Origin: Solenopsis invicta
Taxonomy: Eukaryota; Arthropoda; Insecta; Hymenoptera; Formicidae
DNA length: 64,000 nt
Assembly (NCBI RefSeq): GCF_016802725.1
Contig: NC_052673.1
Coordinates: forward strand, 11,481,037 to 11,545,036
Direction of reading: 5' to 3'
Part shown: positions 11,791-23,672 of the stretch, piece after piece
Layout: each line of letters starts with the position of its first letter
Numbering within the stretch: position 1 is the first letter of the stretch
Notes under the pieces: model-generated
The model's input: the letters and a program-made list of their open reading frames with translations, nothing else
What the model was told of the DNA's origin: nothing
Database searches by the model: none
Translations under genes and position numbers: made by a program

Positions 11791-13591
11791 TCTTATGTAA
11801 TTATTACATTTTTTTTAACTTTAAATATTGTACAAAAGTGAATTGTACAATAATAAATAGCTCTATCTAGTTTTATAATTTATTATAATAAATTTTAGCA
11901 ACAATAATTTATTCCAGACAGAAGATGAGACTATAAAATAATAGAGGCTATATAAGAAGATAAAAAATTTTAATGTTTTTCCAAAAAAAAAGAATCCATG
12001 TATACTTCTTATCATACACTTACGCATTGCATTATATATTTCTTTCGCATCAGTCATCTTCTTAGTCTTGCTTGAGAAGTGCGTTTAATAGAGACATAGA
12101 AATCTGGGTTATAATAACAGTAGCTGTGAGTATGATTTTTGTAACGTAATGATAGACATTTCTCGGTACAGATAAATTAATGCTAAGCCAGCACGAGAGC
12201 GAATACACGATTAAGTTTCACTCGTCAAAACTGCGAAGCAGCGTTCGCCTCGTCTAAATCGCGTCTAAAACTTTCTTACAAAAGTCGATCGCAAAACTTG
12301 AGAGGCAGTGTAATTTCGAATAAAATGTGACCGCGCAGATTCGTGAATTTTATCTATCGTAATTGAATCGATTTGTCTTGATAAATTAATAAAAGAAGAA
12401 AAGATTTGCTTGGCGTCAGCTTGTTTGGAAAAAAAGATGTTGCCTATTTTCAATGTTGGCTTCCTTGGTGTCGTGCCGTCTTCACGCGAGCAACGTGTGT
12501 TCATCGTGACGATTAAGAGTGTGCTATCGACGTTTCGATGAAAGATAATCGCAATACCGCGACCGCGTGACGACGTTGATGATTAGTGCGATGCGTCGAG
12601 AGGAAATCCGATTTAAATGGCTACGATAGAGCCGATTAGAACTTAAATCAGGTTACGTGTATATTTATCGTGCGCATGTCGACAAAAAAATTGCGCTTCG
12701 TGAATTTATCGCTGCAAATTTTGCAAAACGGTGCATTTTCGTGAATAATGGACGCTAACTGAACAATGTCGTGAAAAGGTACATCATCGTGTTGTATAAT
12801 TTTTAACTCTCGAAAAATATAGATTTTAATTGAGTGTATTAAAATATATGAAATACGCTTAAATGTGTTTACGCGTTTCATTTCAACTGAATCTTATTTC
12901 AACAGAAATTTTATGAGAGCGGAATTTATTGTCGTCCTTGCGTTAGGAATCGTAAAACATTTATTTGCCGAAGAGTTTTGTGAGCGACAAGAAGCGTGGC
13001 GTCGAACCTGGGGAGGGAACGTACTATACATCTATATATTTTAAATTAAAATACGTAACGATCGCTCGCATAACACTCGGCACGATGCGGCTTCCGTCGA
13101 TCATTAAATGCAGCGGCACAGCACCGATGCGGACGGCCGCGTCCGTATAATACGGAGTGGACGGCCCGTTTTTGCTCCATTTTGCTCCCGCGATACTTTT
13201 GTACCGCACGCATCACTTGCACGTGCAACCTGCGCTGCAACCTCGCGAAGCCTCAAAAACAAGCGCTCTCCCTTGCTATTTATCTTGCCCGTGACACGGA
13301 AGTATCTAACCCTTTGGGACCTTTGAGTATTTTTAAGTTCGATAAACAAGTGCGTGACAGAGTAGAGGAGAAACAAATTTTTTCTTCCTTTTACGTGCTT
13401 TTTCCCTTTGTGAATAGCATTGGATAAATTTAGTTCTTCGATTTTAAAATTTCAAGAGGGGCCCGAAATAATCGTTTGTCAAGTACAACAGTCGTTTGAG
13501 ATTTATCATCATGATGCAGAGTCTGAAATAAATTCTAAATATTTTAATTGAAAATAGCAAAACAAGATTATTTTAAAATATTAGACTTTTA
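11791..13591. other. Intergenic stretch without a recognised gene
   Basis: Mixed composition, with a GC-richer part at 13060-13270 where frames overlap on both strands. Nothing domain-like. Confidence 0.45.
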
Positions 13592-13962
13592 ATCAGAGAT
13601 GTGCAAATTAAGCTTTTCTTACGCTGAATTGAATCGAATTTCATTTCTTTGTTTGTATACAAATCGAACTAAATCAACAAAATTTTGCCCAAATCGAATC
13701 ATTGAAACATAACTAATTTTAACTAGCAATATAATTAATGTTGGATAAAATTTTGATATATGAAATAAAATAGATTTCTATGTAAGAAAAATAATATTGA
13801 TTAATATAAAGGCATTTTAAATTTGATTTTATAAAGTTCTCAAGATATGTGATTCGTATTTGAACTTCATAGATTCAAAATTTTCAAATAGTTCGAACCA
13901 TAGAGATTCGAATCTCATCTTCGATTTGATTCGTATTCGTATTTGAATAGTTCGCACATCTC
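13592..13962. repeat. hAT-like miniature element
   Basis: Ends CAGAGATGTGCAAATTAAG and, inverted, AGAGATGTGCGAACTATTC; the AGAGATGTGC terminus is typical of hAT-type miniature elements. Outside them ACTTTTAA and ACTTATAA form an imperfect 8-bp duplication, the size hAT transposases make. About 370 bp, no transposase. Confidence 0.7.
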
Positions 13963-16485
13963 TACTTATAATATCATCCTATTCTTGCATCTTTTGCCAA
14001 AAAATTTCATACAACTTCAAAATATTTGACCATTCGCAAATTATTCAGACAAAGAAATTGGCGAAACAATTTCCCGTCATTTGTAAAAACGATAAGAGTG
14101 CTTATAAACTCGTTCGATCCTTTAATTATATTTAAGTACTTCTGCACTTCGAATTCGACGAGCGGAGTGCAACGAGCTCGGCGGATCGATCTTGGATTTT
14201 ACGGACGCGCGATCGATCGGCCGTTCGGCAATTCGCATCATGATCGGTGGAATTTGCGATCGCCTGCGGATCGGTGCCGCTTGAATTCGCGGGCAAACAC
14301 CCGCTGCAGACATCCGGGATTCCCGGCTTTTTGTCGCGTGTTATTTCAGCTGCCGGTTCGGACTGTACGTAGTTGGATTATTATCGGATGCAATTCGTGA
14401 GTGCGCCTCACGTGAGATTAGAGATACCTAATGGCGTGCGAAATCGCCGCAGAACGCGTTTCACAGTGCGTTTTGCAAATCGCACCGGATGAGAATGCAG
14501 AGCTACGTGTCCGACACGAACGATGCAATCGGTGATCGTTATCGTTGGAAAGATGACGAGAGAAAACATTAATAACGTTTGGTTTTTTTTTATTAAGGGA
14601 CACGCAAGCCCATAATGCAGAACAAATTTCTTGATTGTCTGAATAATTTATGGATAATAATCAAATCAAATATTTTAAAATTGCATCAAGTTATTTTGCT
14701 AAAACGCAAGAACAAATTTGAATGACATTAAAATAAAATATTTTCAAATGATCTTGTTTCGTTAATTTTAATTAAAATATTTAGAAAATTTTTAAAGTTT
14801 GGGTTTGATAGTATAATTTAGTTAATAGAAAATACTTTTATACAATCTTTACGTCTAACTTTCGGATCACATATTTTGCGATAAATTTGGCAAAATTATA
14901 TTGTACTTTTTAAATTCTTTAGAAAGGAATTTTATCTAAAAGAGTGGAATCCCACTCTAAAAGTGTGAAAATACTGCCACTCTTTATCAAGACTGGCAGG
15001 ATTTTCACACTTTTAGAGTGGGATTCCACTCCAAAGAATTTAGAATAGGCATCTTGAATAATTTCAGAATGTAGAACTCGAGGTTCGCGCGTCTCTGAAG
15101 TAAAGGTGCCTCTGTAAAGACACCACTTCTCGTTTCTTGGAAACGCCACGCGTCGTTACAATTTCTTTTTTTCAAGAGACGTAAATCGCATTTCGAGGGT
15201 TCGACAATCCTTATAAAAAAAAAAGAAATGCCCCAATATCGTCAATCGAACAATCACGCTTAAATATGTCCTCGCAACCATCGAGAGGGCGCGTCATCGA
15301 CAGAGAGAAGGAGGAAGAGAGAGCACAATCACGACAATCGATCCGCCGAATTTCAATAAAGGGCACCGGGTCTTCGCTGGGCGAAGGGACGACTGTGCGG
15401 CGTGGGCGGCCCTGTGACCTTGAACAGGACGTGCCTGTGTGGTGCGCACGCGCGCTCGCCCGCAGGGTTCGATCATCCTTCGTCGCCGGGGGCCCTTCGC
15501 CACACCGGCTGGCTCGGAAAGTCGCTTTTCACTTTCACGTCCCTTTCCCTGTCCCTTCGTCCGCCCGTCTGCGCTCCGATGCCGCGCAGCGCGCTTCTAC
15601 GATAAGAGCGAGTGCCAGGTCCGCTCGTAAAAGGATCTCGTGGCAGGTCGAGGGGAAGCGCAATCGAGATTCTCGGCTTGAAAAAAAAACAAGACAAAAT
15701 AATGCACGCTCTTCTCGCGCAAATGATCGCGTACGGAAGGTATCAAACGTTAACACTCGATCGAGTATGCAGGTCTGATCAAAGGGCCTGCTCGTGTTTC
15801 CCTTTCTTTGAGGGCATCCTCGAAATTCGGGTTTAAATTGCCTCGTTAGCCGGTCCTCGCTTTCTTCCGTCCAGCTGCCCGGAAAATCAAAGCTCTCGGA
15901 TCACTCGAAAATTCATTGGGTATTTGCTTATCAATGTAACACAACACTAGCTTTATCCATTTATTTTTATATTTTATTTACTCACACAGTACATTATGAT
16001 TTTATTATACGTGTTACGCAATAATAATAACGAAATGCTGAATGCAATACTGATGAATACCGATGAAAAATACTTCGGAAAATAATTTGAAACGCGGATG
16101 TGAAGAATAAATATAATATATTTTGTATCGTATTTGCTTTGGTTAAAGCGATAAATTTTTTTTATCTACGGTAAGAATTAATGAAGAAATATCATTTAAA
16201 AATAGAGTACCCTTAAGTAGAATTATACATAATTAACTAAAAGCGTCGATGAAGCTCTTTGTGCCCTTTGAGCAAAGAAAGGATTAAAGAGGGATGGAAT
16301 AATATAAAGGAGAAAACCATCCCTAAGCTTCCTTATTTTTTTTAAATATGATTAAAGCACGATTCTTTTATTAATCGTTAAAAATTCGGGGTAGCTTTGA
16401 TCTTGATTGCGTTAATTGGTTGCCAAGCGGATTTTTAATGTACTGTTGTTGTTCTTTGCTGAATGATACGTAAAGCTCATCTTTA
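13963..16485. other. Intergenic stretch with hairpin and a CpG-rich patch
   Basis: Holds the hairpin at 14942-15031 and a CpG-rich patch at 15260-15780. The 170-codon frame there (15266-15778) is Arg/Ser-rich, overlaps frames on both strands and has no domain, so I do not call it a gene. The patch could be regulatory. Confidence 0.45.
14942..15031. repeat. 38-bp-arm hairpin
   Basis: Left arm 14942-14979 and right arm 14994-15031 are nearly perfect inverted copies (GAGTGGAATCCCACTC at the base, CTAAAAGTGTGAAAAT above), with a 14-bp loop. The base block is itself a palindrome. Possibly a foldback element remnant; no gene around it. Confidence 0.8.
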
Positions 16486-17390
16486 CGTAGGTTGTTCGAT
16501 AAATTTCGAGCCTGAACATGAAGATGACATTACTGGTTGAAGACCGGTTGCAAGCTGCATCTTTTTAATGGCTGCTTTCGAATTTTTAGCCGTGCTTAGT
16601 TTTCAAAATAAAAATTTTGACAATCATTTGTAGTACGCGTGTCAATATATTTTTCAATCGTGAAAAAATCGAGTAGCGTTCCAATATTTAATTTAAATAC
16701 TTGAATCTAAAGTGGGAAAACCCTAACGGAAATGAAAACCGAGTTGGATTCTGTCTGTTTACCCGAGGTGATTCTGCTCCTTCGTGTTGAACAGTTAAAG
16801 TTTGGGCTGCCGAGTTGGCGTGGCCGTACAAGTCTGTTTGATGATGAGCATCCGGGTCGCCCAAAGACTTCAACGATTGAGGAAATGGTCGACAAAGTGC
16901 ATCAAATCGTATTGCATGATCGGAGACTGAAGGTATTAGATCAGAGAGACAATAGATGCCGCAGGCTTATTGTCTGAACGTCTGTTCAAAATATATTACA
17001 TGAAGAATGAGAAAACTGACCACACGGATGCCGCGTTTACTAACATTGGACCAAAAACTCATTCGATACAACATAACCAAACTGTATTACGCTATGAATT
17101 GGTTCCCCCCCCCCCTTTCTGCCCGTATTCTGAACTAGCCCCCTGTGATTTTTCTTTGTTCCCGAACCTAGAAAAAAATGGCTAAGAGGAAAAAAATTCG
17201 CGATCAATGATGATGTGATTGCCGCCGTAAACGAGTATTTTACAGGATTTGACCAAACCTATTTTACTGACGGAATGAACACGTTAGAAAATAGATGAAT
17301 CAAGCTTAAAGAAGACCATATTGAAAAATAAAAATCAATTTTGCCCAAAAATATAAGTTTTCCATTGTTAGACTTATTACATAACCCACG
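16486..17390 (+). pseudogene. Decayed mariner-family transposon with degraded transposase
   Basis: Terminal inverted repeats start CGTAGGTTGTTCGATAA and, read from the other end, CGTGGGTTATGTAATAA. They are flanked by the TA duplication at 16484-16485 and 17391-17392. Inside are frame-broken transposase fragments: a GRTSLFDDEHPGRPKTSTIE block with HDRRLKVL (the D-x-x-R-x-G-R-P-S linker between the DNA-binding and catalytic parts), then SELAPCDFSLFPNLEKNG, and after a stop a KFAINDDVIAAVNEYF and FTDGMNTLENR block near 17205-17300. The LAPCDFFLFP motif is diagnostic for mariner transposases. At 905 bp it is shorter than a full ~1.3 kb element, so an internal deletion as well as frameshifts and stops is likely. 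Not functional. Confidence 0.9.
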
Positions 17391-17392
17391 TA

Positions 17393-19339
17393 AAAATATT
17401 ATAAAAATTCATATTTTTGTTTCAATGATGATGGAATTTTGTCTGACACGAATGAATTTCATAGAAAAGGATCGAACACTTTGGACGTAGAGTATCGAGC
17501 TGATTCTATTGATATACGTAACAAAGTTAACGTTATAGTTTACTCGTTACACACAATCGCGTCGTATTGTCTGTTTAATAGTAATCTTTGTATGCGCGAT
17601 GATAGACGAGTGTTCGGTCCTTTATCGCAGCTGGTCTTAGATAAGAGTGAGCCTCAAGTTTGCAGACTGATTGCGATTCAATGGTAATTCTTCGTTAATC
17701 GCTCGGATCGTATTATACATTAGGCAATCGATCGAGGAAGTGTCAATGTCCACCACAGATAAAGACGGACAATGCTATTTTTTTTTCCAAGTGCACTCTC
17801 GCAATTTTTGACAAATTACATCATTCCTCTTTACTATTTACATTCTGATAATAAATGTTGAAAAACAATTCTACAATTTTTCTCATATTACCGTCATGTA
17901 AAATCATATCACACTGCAATTTCTGTGAAACGCGATATTATAAACGCTGTAATTTTATAGAGAATGCCTTTGGTCGACGGCGACAAAAGTTTTAATTAAT
18001 TTGATTCAATTTTCAATATATTGCTTTTTATAACATCGAGATACGCTTGAAAAAGATACCTTTTTTTTTGCATAGTGGATATGTACGTCTCGTTTTATAA
18101 ATTTTGAAGCAAAATTTGTCGGCCTTTGTTTCTGGGATTTATTTGTTTAATGACGCGTGGGTTTGATTGAACATTATCAACCTCTGCCAGCCATGCGTGC
18201 CACGTTAACTATAAAATTCATGTCAACGCTCGCTCTCGTTGCCCGATCAATATCCGTTGCGAAGCGGTTTTCTCGCGTGCGCCTGCCGCCGTTTCGTTAA
18301 ACAAATAATTTGCGAAAAAATCGAGCTACAGGGAAAAGCTCGCATGGAAACGAACAACGAATCGAATTTTCATTGTCGAAGCTGTCGCGCGTGAAGTCAT
18401 CACGAAGAATTGATTAACCTCATCGTCACATGATAAGCGGAAAAATTGATTGCAATTTCGAAAATGGATACTACAGCCCCGTGGAAAAATTGACAGGAAG
18501 ACGGATGATATGATGAATTCCAAACTAGATTTCATCCTTCTAATCGCGTTATATCATTCGAAATGAGATCTCATTTGCGATCGAATCTGCGCACAAGGAA
18601 GTAGCCGCTATATCCCAGGAATATTGAAACAACGCTAATCTTCTTTTTACAAGAAGCTCTCGTCTGGAAAATATAGTCATCGTTCCTGAAGACCCGAGTA
18701 CAAAGACAGAGTAATCGAAGCTCATTCCTCGAGACGGCTTATTCTTCTCACTGAAATTCTGGCCGAGTTTGCGTGCGGCAAGCTAAACCTCGAAATTGCT
18801 CCAGTTTTTCCAAGACGACGTCGTCTTTGGCTCTGATTCTCCTAGAGGAACTGGCTGCAGAGACAAAGACCTCCGGAGCACGTCAGCAAATCCACGACTG
18901 AGTTCCCCTTAAAGCACGACCGTGCATGCATCTCAAGCACAACGTGCTCGCACAGTCAAGCATCTTATTTTCAACATTCCAGAAACGATTCCACCGACTT
19001 CTTACTCCGACTCAATCGGACACGATCATCGAGCAGCGAAGAGTTTTTGGTGCTCCATCCGAAGCCGTCCCGAAATCGTTTCGCCAGAGGCGATCGATGA
19101 GGAATTCCTAATGTCTTAGGGGGAAAAAAAAAAAACTGTACCGCCTGAAATTCACGAGATTATCTCTTCGTTTACCATATTTTTTCTGAATCCTTAATCT
19201 ATCGATTTGTCATCTCTGAATTATTTAATCTGGATGATCGCTGAGCAAAGAGTCGAATTGCAAGCTGAACCAAATGTGGCTCTCTGTCGGCCACGTAATT
19301 CTCATCGTCACAGAGGTCAACCCGCTGATTCCTAACACC
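17393..19339. other. Intergenic stretch upstream of the promoter region
   Basis: No gene or repeat recognised. GC content rises gradually from about 18.2 kb towards the CpG-rich leader. Confidence 0.45.
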
Positions 19340-22300
19340 AAGCTCATGAAATCGCGACGATTCGATGCCGCTCTTTTTCTGGGAGGTCTTCGGAATTGTA
19401 ACACATGGGACTTCGAAGCGAGACTCGATGAGTGATTCCCGAGGAGTGCGTGTCCTCGTTCGTCCAGTTCGGTCGATTCTCTCGTCGCCTAGGAATGTTC
19501 GGCAGGAAATTTCCATTCCGTCGCGGGTTCGATCGGACCGAAACGAACGGCTCGGGGCCCCGGTGTCGTTCCGGCACGAGTCTGCTCGGCGTAAAGGCCA
19601 CGGGAAGAACCGACAAGTGTCGGAGATGGCCGAGGCGCCGTTGCGCCGAACCACGAGCTACCCTCGGCAGCAGCTCGCGGCTGGCTATGGCTATTGACCG
19701 AGCTTGGCGGACCGGCCGGTCAGCTGTGCACCTCGCCGGCGGTGTGGTATTCTCCTCCGCGGCCAGGAAGAAGCCGTCCACGTAGACGAGGCGGTGTGTC
19801 GTTCGGGCCGGCGAAGATCAGCCGGCGCTGCGGCGCGAGTCAGCGACAAGGTCCCGGAACACACGAGCGAACGTCCGTCCAGTCGGGTCAGAGGAGAGCC
19901 AGCGGGATCTCCCTCAGGAGAGGAGTCCAGCGGCGACGGTGGTGCTTGAAAAGAACGTTCGGTTACCGGGCGTAGGAGACGATCGCACGGAGAGGCGGAG
20001 AGACGCGCGTTCGTACATATGTCCGCGAGTGGAATCGAGAAGAGAGCAAGACTGACTGGTTCGGTCTCGTCGTCATCATCGTCGTCGTCTGATCGGTCCG
20101 GGTGAAAGCCCAAAACGTGCGAATCGCTCGCTACACGCGCTGCGGCAAGTAAAAACAGAGTAGGAGAGTGAACCAGACGGAGCGGGAGTTAAAGAGGGCT
20201 AGAGAGTGAGAAAGAGAGAACGGGATACATATATAATATATACACTGAGAGGAGAAAAGAGACAAAGAGAGAGTGAGAGCGAGGGAGGGAGGAGGGACTT
20301 GGCTCACGGGCAACACTCGACATGTAGAGACCGACCGGCTGTGCACGGCAAACGCGGAGACGATCGCGCGAGAGAGGAGCCAAAAGAGAGAGAGAGAGAG
20401 AGAGCGCGAGAGAACGGCAACGAGCGGTCTCGAGAGGGACGGCGAAGAGGTTGGTGGGAGGAGACGGGAGGGAGAGACAGAGGCAGAGAGATAGATCGAC
20501 CGAGTGTAGGAGAGACACAGAGCGAATGAAACAGAGCGAGAGATAAAGAGAGAGGAAGGAAGAGAGAGAGACAGAGAAAGAGGATAGGCAAATAGATAGG
20601 TGTCGTATACGTATGCGTTACGAGTGACGAGTGTGCCGCCACGGTGTGTGCGAGTGTGTACGCGTGTTGCACGCAGACCGCCGGCACAAAAAGTGCAGGG
20701 CCCAGTGGACTTTTCCATACCAGAGGAGGACTGCGTATATATACGTACGTGCATTGTGCGTGCATGCGTGCCGTCCGCGCGCGTGTTCGCACTCGCGTGT
20801 GTGTGCGCGTGTGTGTCTGTATCTGTACGTGTATGCGCGAGAGTGCGCGCGCCGCCTTCGCAATCGCGGACGGACACGCCGGCGAGTTTTCGGCCGAGTA
20901 CCTGTGAACGAGGACGAACGGGGACCGACCGATCGACCGACCAACCGATCGACCGACTCTGCTCTCTTCTCGTGGTCTACCCTCAGCGGTGACCTCCGCT
21001 AAGAGAGAAGAAACGGGCGAAAGCGGGTAGAGCTGCTCCGAAGGGTAAGCCGATTCGGTTTCGTAGAGTGCGCGCGTCAGAGTGCGAGAAGAAGAGAGGG
21101 AGAGAAAAAGAGAGAGAGAGAGAAAGAGAAGGTTGGATCACCCTGGGAGGGAGGAAGCAGGAGGTTGGACGTTGCGGCGCCGAGAGGATACCTTACGTGG
21201 ACGGTTTTACCGAGTGGAAGCGACCGCGAATCGTCGACAGAGAGAAGAGGAGGTAATAGGATCGTCCGCTACTGAGGTCTACCTTGCCGGCCGAGAAAGA
21301 GAAGGAGAGAGAGAGAGAGAGATAGAGAGAGGGAAAGAGGGAGGGAGGGAGAAAGAGCAAACCTGGTACACACAAACTCCGCGTTCCGAGTCTGACTCCT
21401 CCGCCACCGCTAACTCGCAGTCGGTAAAGCATCGAGACAACGGTAGCGGTGATCCGGCGAGGCACGGCCGTCCGAGAACGAGCGGCTGGCAGTCGCGGCC
21501 TTCTGGTGGACGTGATAAGGACGAGCGGCGCGATTCGTTCCGGCGAGGAGTGAAGCGGTCGGCCGTGCAAGAAAGAGTTACACAGAGAGAAACGACAGGA
21601 AGAAAGAAAGTGAGGAACCGATTAGCGATAATTCGGTGAAAAGGATACGGCTCCTCGGATCGGAGAATTTGGTGTGTTGCGTTTAGTGCTACGTATACTC
21701 CAATCGTGTTCGGAGAAGAGCGAAGGAACCCGAGGAGGAGATCGAGGAAGCGAGATACCGAAGAAAACGAAATCTCCGCGGAGGAGAAAGCAACAACGAC
21801 GAGAGAAGATACGAGTCCTTGATCGACAATCCGGTACTACTACGTGGGCTTAATCAGTGGTCGGAGACGGTGCGGGGAAGGCAAGAGATAGCCAAAAGGA
21901 AGAAAGGAAGTAACGGAGTGTCCTTGATGGGCCATCCGGCGCTACGTGATCGAGCTGTGTCGCGACCGACATTGGCTCAGCTCCGTCCCATCGGGGGAGA
22001 TTAGAGGCGACCCACGTTTTACTCGCTTCGTTCGGCAGACAACGAACGCCGGCGAGGCGACGAGAGGAGCGCAGCGAGAGAGGAGAAGAGAAGAGAAGAG
22101 AAGAGAGGAGAGAAGAGGATCTACTTGCTGATCAGCGCGAACCCCGGGCGATAAGCGACTCCCGTCTCGAGTTGACGAGCCGCTGACTCGGCGCGGACAC
22201 GGGAGCCGGTTGTTTCAACGCTATTAGTGCCCACGATGACTCCAATTATCCGCGAGTAACTTCCACGTTCGTGCGACGGTCTGTCTGCCGCCCAACCCTA

Positions 22301-23672
22301 TCGTTACGCGATCACCCGGTGGTACGCTCCGTGCCCGCCGATTTCTTTAACGGGGAGAAACGGGGGAAGAACTGTCCCCGCACCTCCACGTGTACAACAC
22401 ATCGACAACTGCCGATTCTGCCGGATTCTCGCGAGTGGCCGATAAGCGACCGGCGGCCACGGCGCGGTTTCAGAAATCGGTCGGCGATCCGCGCGATCGA
22501 GCGCGCCCCGAGGGAGAGCGATCCGCGCGCGCCGTGGATCCACTTGGAGTGCCTCCACTTGATCCACCATTATTAATTGCTCCGAGGATAATCCGGCGGC
22601 GTCGTTCCAACGGATTAATTCGTCCGGGACGAATTTCCAGATTAACGGCCGGGCGATTGGCGGCTCACTTCCTCCTCCACCGCCGCCTCCTCTTCCTCCT
22701 CCTCCACGGCTTGGCTTCATTCCGGGATTACTCCGGGATCGCGTTCGATAAGCCACGAGGATTCCCGTACGTACGCTCGCGCGAGCGCGAGCGCGAGGCT
22801 ACGCTTGAAAATCGCTCGGTGTCGTTGCTTGACAAAACCGGTTTCGTTCGGCTCAGCGAATCTCGGCGTTTATACAAAGGTCGTGTGTGAGAGCGCGCCG
22901 CGTGCGCGACCACGGGAGAGTGTGTGGTAGGAGTGAGATTTATGGAAAACGAATTTACACGAGGTCACACCCACGGGAGCGGCTGTCTATCTCTCTCTCT
23001 CGCTCTCTCTCTCTCTCTTTCTCTCCCCCTCTCTCTCTCTCTTTCCGTATCTTCGTTTCTCTTTCTCTCTCGTCCGTCTCCTGGTTGTAACTCGTTCTCT
23101 CTCTCTCTCCCTCCCTCCACCAGTTCGTCTATCAATTTATCCACGCGTTCCCTCTATTAATAATAACGACGAAACCGGTGCGATAACGAAGAGAATCACC
23201 GGTCAGACCACGTTGAAGGACCCTTGAGGGAACGAGAGATCTCGATCACGAGAGAACGATGTCGCTCCGATATCAACCAACCGAATAAATACGGCACATT
23301 CGCGGCGGCCTTGAAGAGTTTTCTTCGGGCACTGTCAGTCACCGTGCGCAGGATCAGCGAACCCGACGTCGCCGGCGACGAGCGCAAGGGAATTCGTATA
23401 GGGCGGCTCATCATGCTAGCGACCTTGAAGATCCAAGTGTCCCCGATGTTCGAGAGTCGCGATCGATCGAGCGCGTAACTACCGGACAGCGAATCTCGAA
23501 GACTTCGAAGAATGTCGGGGGACCTGGGTGGCCCGCGGGAGGAGCAGGTCTCGTCACCTGGGTCGTCGGACAGCAACGCGTCAGTCGCGAGAATATATAA
23601 CGCGACGTCGGCGAGGAAGACCTAGCTGTCTCGCCGCGAGCACTTGCTTGATGATCGGCGGTCACGGCGACG
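19340..23672 (+). promoter_or_regulatory. CpG-rich, GA/CT-rich promoter and 5' leader region of the PI3K regulatory gene
   Basis: About 4.3 kb ahead of the ATG stand out from the AT-rich flank: high GC, many CpG dinucleotides, and long GA-rich tracts (20170-20600, 21070-21360, 22075-22115) switching to CT-rich tracts (22985-23120). A TATATAATATATA block sits at 20229-20241. GAGA-rich sequence is typical of open, GAF-type or broad insect promoters. Many open frames here on both strands are low-complexity readings of the GA/CT tracts and have no domain support. The transcription start and any 5' UTR introns cannot be fixed from sequence alone. Confidence 0.5.

Noticed and set aside
15266..15778. 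170-codon + strand open frame
   Set aside because: Arg/Ser-rich, in a CpG-rich patch with competing frames on both strands, no domain, no clear splice sites or promoter.
20131..20877. 248-codon minus-strand open frame rich in Ser-Leu repeats
   Set aside because: It is the reverse reading of GA/CA-rich simple sequence in the 5' leader; several overlapping frames on both strands are equally open and none has a domain.
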